64,000 bases of DNA. It comes from Thermomicrobiales bacterium (GTDB taxonomy: Bacteria > Chloroflexota > Chloroflexia > Thermomicrobiales > UBA6265). A model generated the notes under the pieces. That model saw only the letters and a list, made by a program, of their open reading frames with translations. It did not search any database and was not told where the DNA came from. Shown here one piece after another: positions 17,383 to 25,761 of the stretch. The stretch covers positions 11,029-75,028 of the forward strand of contig JAWKPF010000021.1 of assembly GCA_041390825.1 (NCBI GenBank), in the 5' to 3' direction. Made by a program: the position numbers and the translations under genes. Numbering within the stretch: position 1 is the stretch's first letter; each line of letters starts with the position of its first letter.

Positions 17383-18813
17383 ATGAGTGCTATCGATCCC
17401 ATGACGAATGTCTCCGAGTCCCCGGCAATTGCCACACTCGGCGCCCTAAAGGAGAGCGGATACACGCCGCGCACCGTGCGCGAGGAGATGCGCACCAATC
17501 TGATCGCCAAGATTCGCAAAGGCGATACCCTCTTTCCCGGTGTGGTCGGGTATGAGCTGACTGTCATTCCCCAGATCGAAAATGCGATTCTTTCCGGACA
17601 GGACATCATCTTCCTGGGCGAACGCGGTCAGGCGAAAACCCGACTGGCCCGCAGCATGATTCAGCTGCTGGACGAATGGATTCCGGTCGTGGCCGGATCC
17701 GAGATCAATGACGATCCGCTCGAACCGATCTCGCGCTACGCCATCGATCTCGTCGCAGAAGCGGGCGAGGACACCCCAATCGAATGGCTGCATCGTTCCC
17801 GGCGGTATGGCGAGAAACTGGCGACGCCCGACACGACAATTGCCGACCTGATTGGCGAGGTCGACCCCATCAAAGTGGCCGAGGGGCGATACCTCTCGGA
17901 TGAGCTCACGATCTCCTATGGGCTGATTCCACGCACCAACCGCGGCATTTTCACGCTCAATGAGTTGCCCGACCTGGCCGAGCGGATCCAGGTCGGTCTG
18001 CTGAACATCATGGAAGAACGCGACGTCCAAATACGCGGCTACAAGATTCGCTTGCCGCTCGATGTGTTCGTGGTCGCCTCCGCGAACCCGGAAGACTACA
18101 CCAACCGCGGCCGCATCATCACGCCGTTGAAGGACCGATACGGCTCCCAGATTCGCACACACTATCCGGAGACGATCGAGCTGGAAATCGAGATCATGGA
18201 CCAGGAGCGGTCGACCTTCTCGACCGAGGGGATCGAGGTAATGGTCCCGCAGTTCATGAAAGAGATCGTTGCTGAGCTGACCCATCTGGCCCGTCGATCG
18301 CCCGACGTTTCACAACGGTCCGGCGTGTCGGTTCGCATGAGTTCCGCCAACTACGAGAACCTCATTTCGAACGCAACCCGACGCGCCCTGCGGCTTGGCG
18401 AGCGTAACGCCGTGCCGCGCATCTCCGATCTCGCAGCAGTTCAGTCATCGACGATTGGCAAGATCGAACTGGAAACGGTCGGAGAGGTGCGCGAAGAACA
18501 AATCGTGAGCAAGCTGCTCGCGGGCGCAATTGTTGCGACCTTTAACCGGCACTTTTCGGTGCGCCAATTCGACCAACTCATCCAGGGATTCGAGAACGGA
18601 CTGGTCGTCGATGCCTCCGAGCTGATGCCCTCGATGGACTATGTGCTTCAGATCAGTCACATGGATGGCATGAAAGAAGCAGTCGACAAGCTCGGTGTCG
18701 GCGGCAACCCGGGCGCGGCGGCGTCGGCAGTCGAGTTTGTGCTCGAAGGGCTGCACCTCAATCGGAAACTCAACAAGGACAGCGGCGCCGGTCCAGCCCG
18801 CTACCATCGGTAA
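17383..18813 (+). CDS. MoxR/ChlI-like AAA+ ATPase
   Basis: 476 residues from ATG 17383 (MSAIDPMTNV); an ATG at 17401 is also possible. Residues about 55-330 are the AAA+ core: GVVGYELTVIPQIENAIL, Walker A variant FLGERGQAKTRLARSM, a Walker B position IFTLNELPDLAERIQVGLL where the usual DE is NE, and sensor region VVASANPEDYTNRGRIITPLKDRYGSQI. This arrangement is that of magnesium-chelatase I/MoxR-type ATPases. A helical lid follows. It is 79 bases upstream of a VWA-domain protein, the normal partner of this ATPase class, so the two likely form a chaperone-like complex. The client is unknown. Confidence 0.88.
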   Translation: MSAIDPMTNVSESPAIATLGALKESGYTPRTVREEMRTNLIAKIRKGDTLFPGVVGYELTVIPQIENAILSGQDIIFLGERGQAKTRLARSMIQLLDEWIPVVAGSEINDDPLEPISRYAIDLVAEAGEDTPIEWLHRSRRYGEKLATPDTTIADLIGEVDPIKVAEGRYLSDELTISYGLIPRTNRGIFTLNELPDLAERIQVGLLNIMEERDVQIRGYKIRLPLDVFVVASANPEDYTNRGRIITPLKDRYGSQIRTHYPETIELEIEIMDQERSTFSTEGIEVMVPQFMKEIVAELTHLARRSPDVSQRSGVSVRMSSANYENLISNATRRALRLGERNAVPRISDLAAVQSSTIGKIELETVGEVREEQIVSKLLAGAIVATFNRHFSVRQFDQLIQGFENGLVVDASELMPSMDYVLQISHMDGMKEAVDKLGVGGNPGAAASAVEFVLEGLHLNRKLNKDSGAGPARYHR

Positions 18814-18892
18814 CATCGTCTTCCCACCCAACCGGATTTCTGCGCCAGAGAGTCGCTCGAGACGCAGGAATCCGGTCCCCAGGACTCGCACC

Positions 18893-20971
18893 ATGGCACT
18901 CACACGATTCGGCACCCGCTACTCACGATGGGACGGAACACAGCAAGTCGACGAACTCAGCGCGGATGATTTGATGCGCGCCATGTCGGACGAGCTCGTG
19001 CGCGACGGCGATCTCATGAACGCGCTGCGTCGTCTCTTTTGGGAAGGGGTCGATCGGCCAGACGCCGATCGCCTGCCAGGATTGCGCGATCTCATGAACC
19101 GCGTTCGTCAAGCCCGCCAGGAACAAATGCAGCGGTACGACCTCGGTTCCATGCTCGACGACATTCGCGAGCGTTTGCAGGACGTGATCGACACCGAACG
19201 TTCGGGCATTCGACAGCGCCTGGAGGAGGCGAATCAGTCGCCCGAAGACGGCGGCGGTGACGCGAACGATGCTGACCCGGAACATGCGGCGAACGAAGAC
19301 GAAGGTGAGTCGCCTGGCAACGGGCTACGCGAATTGCTGAATTCGATTGCCGACAAGCGCAACCAACAACTCGATGCCTTGCCAGACGATCCCGCTGGCC
19401 GGATCCGGGGGCTGCAGCAGTACGACTTCATGGATCAGCAGGCCCGGCAGAAGTTTCAGGAACTGATGGATCAGCTGCAGCAGCAGATGATGAATCAGAC
19501 GTTCCAGGGGATGCAGCAGTCGCTAAGCCAAATGACCCCGGAGCAGATCGCCGAAACACGTCAGATGATGAGCGACCTGAACGACATGCTCGAAGCCAAG
19601 AACCGGGGCGAAGATCCAGGCTTCGAACAGTTCATGCACAAATGGGGACACTATTTCGGCAACAACATTCGCTCACTCGAGGACCTGATCGAGCACATGC
19701 GGCAACAGACCGCGGCCATGCAGCAGCTGATGGACTCGATGAGCCAGGAGCAACGCTCCGAGCTGCAGGGAATTATGCAGGCAATCATGCAGGATCCCGG
19801 GCTTCAGCAGGAAATGTCCCGCATGCAGCAGAACCTGCAACAGACGATGCGTCCGGAGGACTGGCGGCGCAGCTACGACTTCTCCGGTGATGAGTCATTG
19901 ACGTTGCAGCAAGCGATGCGCATGCTCGACCGGATGAACGAGCTCGACGACCTCGAAAAACAGTTCAAGGATGTGCGCGACTGGAACGATTTCGCGAACA
20001 TCGACCAGGACAAGGTCCAGGAATTGCTCGGTGAGGACACTCGCGAGCAAATGGATCAGCTCGGCCAGCTCGCCAAGGTGCTCGAAGACGCGGGCTACAT
20101 TAAGAAGACGCGGCGCGGTTTCGAGCTGACTCCCCAGGGGGTTCGCAAGATCGGCGAAAAGGCGCTCACGGACATCTTCGCCCAGCTCAAGCGCGACCGG
20201 ATCGGCGCGCATGAAATCAATCGCCAGGGAGGAGCAGGGGAGCGGACGGACACATCGAAACCCTACGAATTTGGCGACCCGTTTCTGCTCGATCTCGAAT
20301 CGACCGTCATGAACGCGGTGCAGCGTGAGGGTCGCGGGACGCCGCTCAAGATCGTACCGAGTGATTTCGAGGTCTATCGAACCGAATACTCGACACGCTC
20401 ATCGACGGTGCTGATGATCGACATGAGCCGGTCGATGTTCTATTCCGACAGCTTCACCAGCGCCAAACGGATCGCGCTGGCGCTCGACTCGCTCATTCGG
20501 AGCAAGTACCCACGCGACACACTCGAGCTGGTCGGCTTCTCGTACATTGCCGAGCCGCTCAAGCAAGCCGATCTGCCGACCTTGACCTGGAACGAATACC
20601 AGTACGGCACCAACATGCAGCATGGCTTCCAGCTCGCGCGGCAGATGCTCGGGCGACATAAGGGAGCAAATCGTCAGATCATCATCATTACCGACGGCGA
20701 GCCGACCGCGCATATCGAGAACGGGCAGGTCTATTTCAACTGGCCGCCCATGCCGCGCACCTTCCAGGAAACACTCAAGGAAGTGGTTCGCTGCACTCGC
20801 GACGGCATCAAGATCAACACCTTCATGCTGGAGCGGACTCCGATGATGATCGAGTTCGTCAACGACCTGATGCGAATCAACGGCGGACGCGTTTTCTACG
20901 CCACACCGGACAAGCTGGGCGAATACATACTGGTCGACTATGTTGCGAACAAGCGCCGCTGGGTGAGCTAG
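18893..20971 (+). CDS. VWA-domain partner of the MoxR-like ATPase
   Basis: 692 residues from ATG 18893 (MALTRFGTRYSRW). Residues 1-500 are charged, Gln/Met-rich and probably helical with coiled-coil stretches (MDQQARQKFQELMDQLQQQM, MQQLMDSMSQEQRSEL). The C-terminal 190 residues hold a von Willebrand A domain with an intact MIDAS: DMSRS (DxSxS), the Thr of YGTNMQHGF and the Asp of IIITDGEPT. The pair resembles the ChlI/ChlD, NorQ/NorD and CoxD/CoxE type systems that use ATPase-driven remodelling, often for metal insertion. No obvious metalloenzyme subunit lies beside it except the Mn-dependent bicupin 46 bases downstream. Confidence 0.88.
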   Translation: MALTRFGTRYSRWDGTQQVDELSADDLMRAMSDELVRDGDLMNALRRLFWEGVDRPDADRLPGLRDLMNRVRQARQEQMQRYDLGSMLDDIRERLQDVIDTERSGIRQRLEEANQSPEDGGGDANDADPEHAANEDEGESPGNGLRELLNSIADKRNQQLDALPDDPAGRIRGLQQYDFMDQQARQKFQELMDQLQQQMMNQTFQGMQQSLSQMTPEQIAETRQMMSDLNDMLEAKNRGEDPGFEQFMHKWGHYFGNNIRSLEDLIEHMRQQTAAMQQLMDSMSQEQRSELQGIMQAIMQDPGLQQEMSRMQQNLQQTMRPEDWRRSYDFSGDESLTLQQAMRMLDRMNELDDLEKQFKDVRDWNDFANIDQDKVQELLGEDTREQMDQLGQLAKVLEDAGYIKKTRRGFELTPQGVRKIGEKALTDIFAQLKRDRIGAHEINRQGGAGERTDTSKPYEFGDPFLLDLESTVMNAVQREGRGTPLKIVPSDFEVYRTEYSTRSSTVLMIDMSRSMFYSDSFTSAKRIALALDSLIRSKYPRDTLELVGFSYIAEPLKQADLPTLTWNEYQYGTNMQHGFQLARQMLGRHKGANRQIIIITDGEPTAHIENGQVYFNWPPMPRTFQETLKEVVRCTRDGIKINTFMLERTPMMIEFVNDLMRINGGRVFYATPDKLGEYILVDYVANKRRWVS

Positions 20972-21017
20972 CCAGCAACAGAATATGCGCGGCCAGACCA
21001 CGAGGGAGCAGAGCGAG

Positions 21018-22205
21018 ATGTCAGAGTCGCGTTTTCTTGGTGAGCCGATGGCTGGTCCGAATCGCGGAGGCACCGAAGATGGCCCACGCGATCTCCTGCG
21101 CGAACGCGAACATCCGGACATGATGGTCCCTCCCGTGACCGATAGCGGGACCCTGCCGAATCTTCGGTTTTCCCTTTCTGACACCCACGTCAAGCTCTGT
21201 GACGGCGGATGGACCCGCGAGGTCACCGAGCGCGAGATGCCGGCGGCGCGAACGATCGCCGGTGTGAACATGCGCCTCGATCCCGGCCAATCGATGACAG
21301 GCGTGCGCGAGCTCCATTGGCATCTCGAAAACGAGTGGGCGTACATGATCAGTGGCTCGGCAAGAGTGACGATCCTCGATCTCGATGGGAACATGCATGT
21401 CGACGACGTTCCGGCCGGCGATCTCTGGTTCTTTCCCACCGGTCTCCCGCACTCCATCCAGGCGCTCGAACACGGGTGCGAGTTCTTGCTTGCGTTCGAT
21501 GACGGCGCTTTTTCCGAGGAGTACACGCTGCTCTTGACCGATTTCCTCTCCCATATGCCGCCCGAGGTGATTGCCAAGAATTTCGGCTGGTCGGCCGAGA
21601 CCGTCAGTCTCTTGCCGAAGAACGAGCTCTACATTTTTCCAGCGTCAGTTCCGGGCCCGCTGTCAGAAGACCTGCCTCCAGGCGTCGAACCCGGTTCGGG
21701 ATCTCCGTACACCTTTCACATGCGTCAGGCCAATCCGGTGGAATGTCCAGGCGGTCGTGTGACCGTCATCGACTCGTCAAGCTTTCCGATAACAACCATC
21801 TCATGCGCAGTTGTCGAGGTCGATCCTGGCGGAATGCGCGAGTTGCATTGGCATCCGAACAACGATGAGTGGCAGCTCTTTCTCGAGGGACGTGCGCGCA
21901 TGACCGTGTTCAATACTGGCAGCGTGGCGCGAACTTTCAACTACCTGGCCGGCGACGTGGGCACCGTACCCCGGGCAACAGGGCACTATGTCGAGAACAT
22001 CGGCAACACCCGCATGCGCTACCTCGCATTGTTCGCGTCACCCGAGTTCCAGGAGATCTCGCTGCAGCAGTGGCTGGCCAAGCTTCCTCCCGCGCTCGTG
22101 AAAGCCCATCTGAATCTCCCTGATGACGTGATTGCAGCGCTCAAGAAGGACCGTCAGCTTGTGGTAGCGGGAACGCCACCAGCGGATCAAGAGCAATCGT
22201 CGTAG
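21018..22205 (+). CDS. oxdC: Bicupin oxalate decarboxylase homologue with variant lid
   Basis: 395 residues from ATG 21018, with GAGGGAG about 8-14 bases upstream. OxdC converts oxalate to formate and CO2 with Mn. Both cupins keep the ligand set: N-terminal RELHWHLENEWAYM plus GLPHSIQ, and C-terminal RELHWHPNNDEWQL plus ATGHYVEN. The second site also retains the conserved phrase ARTFNYLAGDVG. The active-site lid, SENST in the Bacillus enzyme, reads SEEYT here (FDDGAFSEEYTLLLTDFL). The catalytic Glu is kept, but the next two positions differ, and lid changes are known to shift decarboxylase toward oxidase activity. No signal peptide, so a cytosolic enzyme. Confidence 0.85.
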   Translation: MSESRFLGEPMAGPNRGGTEDGPRDLLREREHPDMMVPPVTDSGTLPNLRFSLSDTHVKLCDGGWTREVTEREMPAARTIAGVNMRLDPGQSMTGVRELHWHLENEWAYMISGSARVTILDLDGNMHVDDVPAGDLWFFPTGLPHSIQALEHGCEFLLAFDDGAFSEEYTLLLTDFLSHMPPEVIAKNFGWSAETVSLLPKNELYIFPASVPGPLSEDLPPGVEPGSGSPYTFHMRQANPVECPGGRVTVIDSSSFPITTISCAVVEVDPGGMRELHWHPNNDEWQLFLEGRARMTVFNTGSVARTFNYLAGDVGTVPRATGHYVENIGNTRMRYLALFASPEFQEISLQQWLAKLPPALVKAHLNLPDDVIAALKKDRQLVVAGTPPADQEQSS

Positions 22206-22445
22206 CAGGACGCGGCTGGCAAGCGACGATTGCTGCTCGATGGTTTGCAGCTCGAATCGAAAGCTCTTGGCGACCTGGCTCGCAATTCATCGGATCCGCG
22301 CCGCCATCCTGTCGAATCAAGCAGCACCCGCACTGGCAGCATCCTTGCGGACAACGCAGCTTATCCGCAAAACATTTCTGCGGGACTTCCCCGGGTATAG
22401 TGGGACTCCCCCGCTGTATCGGCTGATCGAGGAGTCCGAGTTCCG

Positions 22446-22745
22446 ATGCATGAGTTCGATTTCGAGGGAACGGTTTGGCACTATCGAAATCCAAACAGGG
22501 TCTACTTTGTGTCGCTTCCTAAAGATCTGTCCGCCGAGATCCTGGCGCTTGTTGGCACGTCGTTGAATCCCTGGGGCACGGTTCCGGTCGACGCAACCAT
22601 CGACGGTGTCACCTGGTACACATCGATGTTTCCGCGCGATGACGGCCGCTACTACGATCTCCCGCTGAAGCTCGCGATTCTGTCGCGCTTGGGGTTGGTC
22701 GATGACCAGTCGGTCGAGGTGCAGATCGCGATCCGGCTGCCCTGA
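22446..22745 (+). CDS. DUF1905 domain protein
   Basis: 99 residues, starting MHEFDFEGTVWHYRNPNRVYF. The beta-barrel-like DUF1905 pattern is clear: EGTVWHYRNP, FVSLPKDLSAEIL, WGTVPVDATIDGVTWYTSMF, DGRYYDLPLKLAILSRLG and SVEVQIAIRL at the end. The molecular role is unknown; family members often stand alone or are fused to YdeI-like domains. A TATAGT at 22396-22401, 45 bases upstream, could be its -10. The 240 bases before it hold nothing else I can support. Confidence 0.8.
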   Translation: MHEFDFEGTVWHYRNPNRVYFVSLPKDLSAEILALVGTSLNPWGTVPVDATIDGVTWYTSMFPRDDGRYYDLPLKLAILSRLGLVDDQSVEVQIAIRLP

Positions 22746-22763
22746 GGAACCAACGCGTATCGG

Positions 22764-23561
22764 CTACGTCGCCGCACAGCCCCATTTTGCGGCACGACGG
22801 TGCTTCATCGATCGAAGACCGGTGGCGTACGTGACGAAGTCTCGCGGTCGCGCGCGTTCGAAGCGCGTGTCGTGCACGACGGCCGTTTGCCCAGCTCGGA
22901 TGGCTGCCAGGAGATCGCCGCGAAAGGCAGTAATCCCCCGTCCGACACTTCGGAAATGCGCATCTGTTGCTCCGATTGGCCCCATCAGCTGGTCACGATG
23001 GCGCTCGTGGTAAGCAAGCGCGGCTCCGTTTCGGTCGATGCCATGTCGCCGGGCGCGTGGATCGAAACGATCGATGTCGGCGATCGAGGCGTTGTAGACC
23101 TCGAGCGAGACCGGAACGCTCAGTTCGAGGTCCCGAAACGCGCGGAGATACCCGGTGCCGTTCTTGAACGGGTGCGCAAGGACTGGAACGCCACCCATCG
23201 CCACCACCTGTTCGACTGTCCAGGCCGGATCTTGCCACGGAGCAATATCGTCTTCGATGCCGAGCGCCAAGATGTGAACGTCATGTCCGTCGATGCGTGC
23301 GGTGATTTCGCTTCCCGGGTAGATCGTCAGGGGCAGCGACCGGCGGGTCACATAGTCGCGCAGTTCGAATCCGGACCGAACCTCGTCATGGTCGGTAACG
23401 ACCAACGCATCCAGTCCAGCGGCCAAGGCTGCTTCGGCCAGGCGAGCTTCGTCGAACCATCCGTCTGAATGGCGGGTGTGGATATGCACATCCGCCAATT
23501 GCATACCTGGCTCATAGTCGCCCGCTACAACGATGAGTTCGTTCCCCGCGACCTGTGGCAT
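22764..23561 (-). CDS. PHP-domain phosphoesterase
   Basis: 265 residues. The PHP motifs are in order: ADVHIHTRHSDG (HxH), ALVVTDHDEV (DHD), YPGSEITA (Glu ligand), VHILALGI, GVPVLAHPF (HP) and GATDAHF near the end (DxH). These bind a trinuclear metal site, and the family cleaves phosphoesters such as nucleotide 3',5'-bisphosphates or histidinol phosphate. Relatives with this size and motif set act on small nucleotides. It ends 18 bases from the convergent DUF1905 gene. The start MPQVAG is accepted for lack of a better one; the HxH motif is at residue 26. Confidence 0.85.
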   Translation of the reverse strand: MPQVAGNELIVVAGDYEPGMQLADVHIHTRHSDGWFDEARLAEAALAAGLDALVVTDHDEVRSGFELRDYVTRRSLPLTIYPGSEITARIDGHDVHILALGIEDDIAPWQDPAWTVEQVVAMGGVPVLAHPFKNGTGYLRAFRDLELSVPVSLEVYNASIADIDRFDPRARRHGIDRNGAALAYHERHRDQLMGPIGATDAHFRSVGRGITAFRGDLLAAIRAGQTAVVHDTRFERARPRDFVTYATGLRSMKHRRAAKWGCAAT

Positions 23562-23767
23562 GTCCAGTCCTGCGCCCCTACTTCACCGAATCGGCGAAAG
23601 CATACAGCCGAAGGAGCACAGGAAATCGAAGGAAACGTTATGGTTACTCGGGCGGTGCTGGCGCACATGCGCTGACATAGAGCGAGTATCTGACTGTTTG
23701 GCGGCCCCAGATTCCGGTCGGAGCCGCCATTCGATTGCGTCCCCCTACCGAACTTCGAAGTGCCGGA

Positions 23768-24550
23768 TCAGTTAGGGCCAAATCCAAGGAGCCTGGCAGC
23801 GTTGTCCCACAGGATTGCCTGTTTCGCGTCATCATCGACCTGCGCGCTTTCGATGCGCCCCTTCTGGGCCCCCGCCCAGTAGAGCGGTGTGTCGGTGCCG
23901 AACAGAATGCGGTCATGACCGATTTGCTCGACGGCCCATTCGATCAAACCGCTGTACATCGAGCGCGTCGACGATGTGTCCACCCAGAGATTCCCATTGC
24001 GCGCGCGCTGAATCGCTTCCACTTGCCGAGAGATCGAACCGTCGTCGCTATTTCCGAGATGCGCCAGGATCAGCTGGATGTTCGGATAGCGGTCGACGAA
24101 TGGCACAAAGTCCTCCGGATAGCTGCCGATATCGCCGGAGTGCGTCAAGACGACGGCATTGCGCTCAGCGGCAAACGCGAAGAGCGCCGGTCCATGCTCG
24201 CGAATTTCGTAGTCGTGCGCATGCGGATGGATCTTGATGCCCGCACAACCGGGATGGCTGAGCAAGACGGCTGATTGGGCGAACGATTCGGGGAGACGCG
24301 GATCGACGATCGTCCAGAAGCGCAACGCGCGATTCGATTCGGCAGCTTCGGCCGCATCCTGATTGCCGAGCACCGCGTTGCCGCGATACGGCATCAATCC
24401 GTTAATAGCGGAGACGATCGTTATCTCGATGCCACACGCGAGCCCTCGTTGCGCTACCTGATCTGCGCTCGCAGACATGAAGCCATCGACCCGTGATCCA
24501 AGACCACGGTCATAGGGCCCAAAGTGGCCGTGAACATCGATGGCCTTCAT
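23768..24550 (-). CDS. Amidohydrolase-2 family metal-dependent hydrolase
   Basis: 260 residues, TIM-barrel of the amidohydrolase-2 (ACMSD-like) group. Signatures: N-terminal IDVHGHFGPY (HxH), AGIKIHPHAHDY, VVLTHSGD, LILAHLGNSDDG and LFGTDTPLYW (the final Asp). The group covers decarboxylases and C-N or C-C bond hydrolases, so the reaction is open. The ATG at 24550 overlaps the preceding short frame's stop as ATGA, placing it at the end of a chain of overlapping genes that begins with the unknown gene at 25681. Confidence 0.82.
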   Translation of the reverse strand: MKAIDVHGHFGPYDRGLGSRVDGFMSASADQVAQRGLACGIEITIVSAINGLMPYRGNAVLGNQDAAEAAESNRALRFWTIVDPRLPESFAQSAVLLSHPGCAGIKIHPHAHDYEIREHGPALFAFAAERNAVVLTHSGDIGSYPEDFVPFVDRYPNIQLILAHLGNSDDGSISRQVEAIQRARNGNLWVDTSSTRSMYSGLIEWAVEQIGHDRILFGTDTPLYWAGAQKGRIESAQVDDDAKQAILWDNAARLLGFGPN

Positions 24551-24953
24551 GAGGGAGCCCTATCGAGATCGAGGGCGCGTGGTTCGCCAAGCGGCATTTC
24601 GGCCCGGCAGACGTCTTTGCGATGCGGCTGGAGCACGGTGCGTGGTTCACCGCCCAGACCGAGAATCCGACTCGGGACGCCACACGACATCGTGCAGATC
24701 GGTCCCCCATCCTTTCCGGTCGCGCGCCTCCGCCCAATCCTCCTGGAGGGACTGCACTCCAGGCGCACGACTCCCAGATGAAACCCGTTCATTGCTCCTC
24801 CCTGTCGAGCCTCGAAACCCGGTCAGTGACAACATCGATCGAATCACCATCGCAATTCGCCAGGCGACCGAACGACCTCTCGTCCGGCTGTCGTGCTCTG
24901 GCCAAGCCCGTGAACTTCTCGAACCACTCGATGGTGAGTTGGAGATCGGTCAC
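24547..24953 (-). CDS. Probable VOC (glyoxalase-like) gene, split into two short overlapping frames
   Basis: The first frame (24953-24789, GTG start overlapping the upstream stop) reads VTDLQLTIEWFEKFTGLARA, the usual N-terminus of a VOC/glyoxalase module. It ends in a stop that overlaps an ATG (24792) beginning MNGFHLGVVRL, where HLGV resembles the second VOC strand. That second frame ends overlapping the amidohydrolase start. Another frame between them carries VQSLQEDWAEARDRKGWG. Together they are about the length of one VOC protein (130 residues), so a frameshifted single gene is more likely than two genes. VOC proteins bind a metal and act on small oxygenated molecules. Confidence 0.45.
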
Positions 24954-25681
24954 ACCACCTCGCCCAGAATAGAGTTGCTCGCTGACTCGAATCGCAACTC
25001 GGTGTAGTCGGTGACACAGATCGGGCCGTGGCTCCCCTCCCCCACGACATGCGGTCGTCGAAGCACGAACTCAGCCCGGTCGCGTTGCCAGTAGACGACG
25101 TGCGCCACGTCGAAGCGCAGCGGAGGGGCGAGATCGGCGACATCCCAACGTGGCACGAGGAGCGGCCCAGTGTCGACCTGGAAGCTCATGGGCTCCTGGC
25201 GGACATTCATCGTCTTGATTGGATAGTCGATGACCGCGCGCGTGCCGTTGGTTGGGTCGGTCAGTTCGGTTCGGACTACCAGGCGGCGGTTGTCGAGCGT
25301 TGCCTGCACGACATCCGCATCGGTTTCCAGCGGTTCGAAATGGCCGGGAGTCAGGTCGATGGCAATGCGCTCGAACCGTACATCGGGTTTGGCGTATTCC
25401 GGCGATTCACGGTCGCTGGTCCAATGGGTGCGCAAGAGGACCAACTCATTCGATGCAAAGATGCCGCAGAACTCGTAGTTCGGCATCTGAAAGAGCTGGC
25501 CATCGAGGTACATCTGCTCGCTGCGGCAGGGCGCAATCAGGTGAAACTCACCGGCCTGACCATTCGGTCCCCAACTGTCGACCCTGCTTGTGGCATCGAT
25601 CTGAATGCGGGCAATATTCCCACCCTGTTCTGGAGTCGTGAAGAACGTGACGAACGAGCGAGAGTAGTCGAGCGCCTTCAA
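24950..25681 (-). CDS. Unknown 243-residue protein next to xylanase and amidohydrolase
   Basis: The start is TTG 25681, chosen because GGAGGA sits about 6 bases upstream; the open frame continues upstream without a better start. The protein begins MKALDYSRSFVTFFTTPEQG and is rich in predicted beta strands (RIQIDATSRVDSWGPNG, FHLIAPCRSEQMYLDGQLF, LRTHWTSDRES). There is no signal peptide, and no catalytic motif I recognise. Acidic and aromatic residues alternate as in beta-barrel or jelly-roll folds. It is first in a chain of overlapping genes leading to a VOC-like frame and the amidohydrolase, and lies 80 bases after the xylanase gene's stop. Confidence 0.6.
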   Translation of the reverse strand: MKALDYSRSFVTFFTTPEQGGNIARIQIDATSRVDSWGPNGQAGEFHLIAPCRSEQMYLDGQLFQMPNYEFCGIFASNELVLLRTHWTSDRESPEYAKPDVRFERIAIDLTPGHFEPLETDADVVQATLDNRRLVVRTELTDPTNGTRAVIDYPIKTMNVRQEPMSFQVDTGPLLVPRWDVADLAPPLRFDVAHVVYWQRDRAEFVLRRPHVVGEGSHGPICVTDYTELRFESASNSILGEVV

Positions 25682-25761
25682 ACAGTTCCTCCGTAGATCG
25701 AAACCGACCGAGCACCGCGGCGCTGCGTGGCGGCGCCGAACCGAAACGCAGCAACGTCGGT

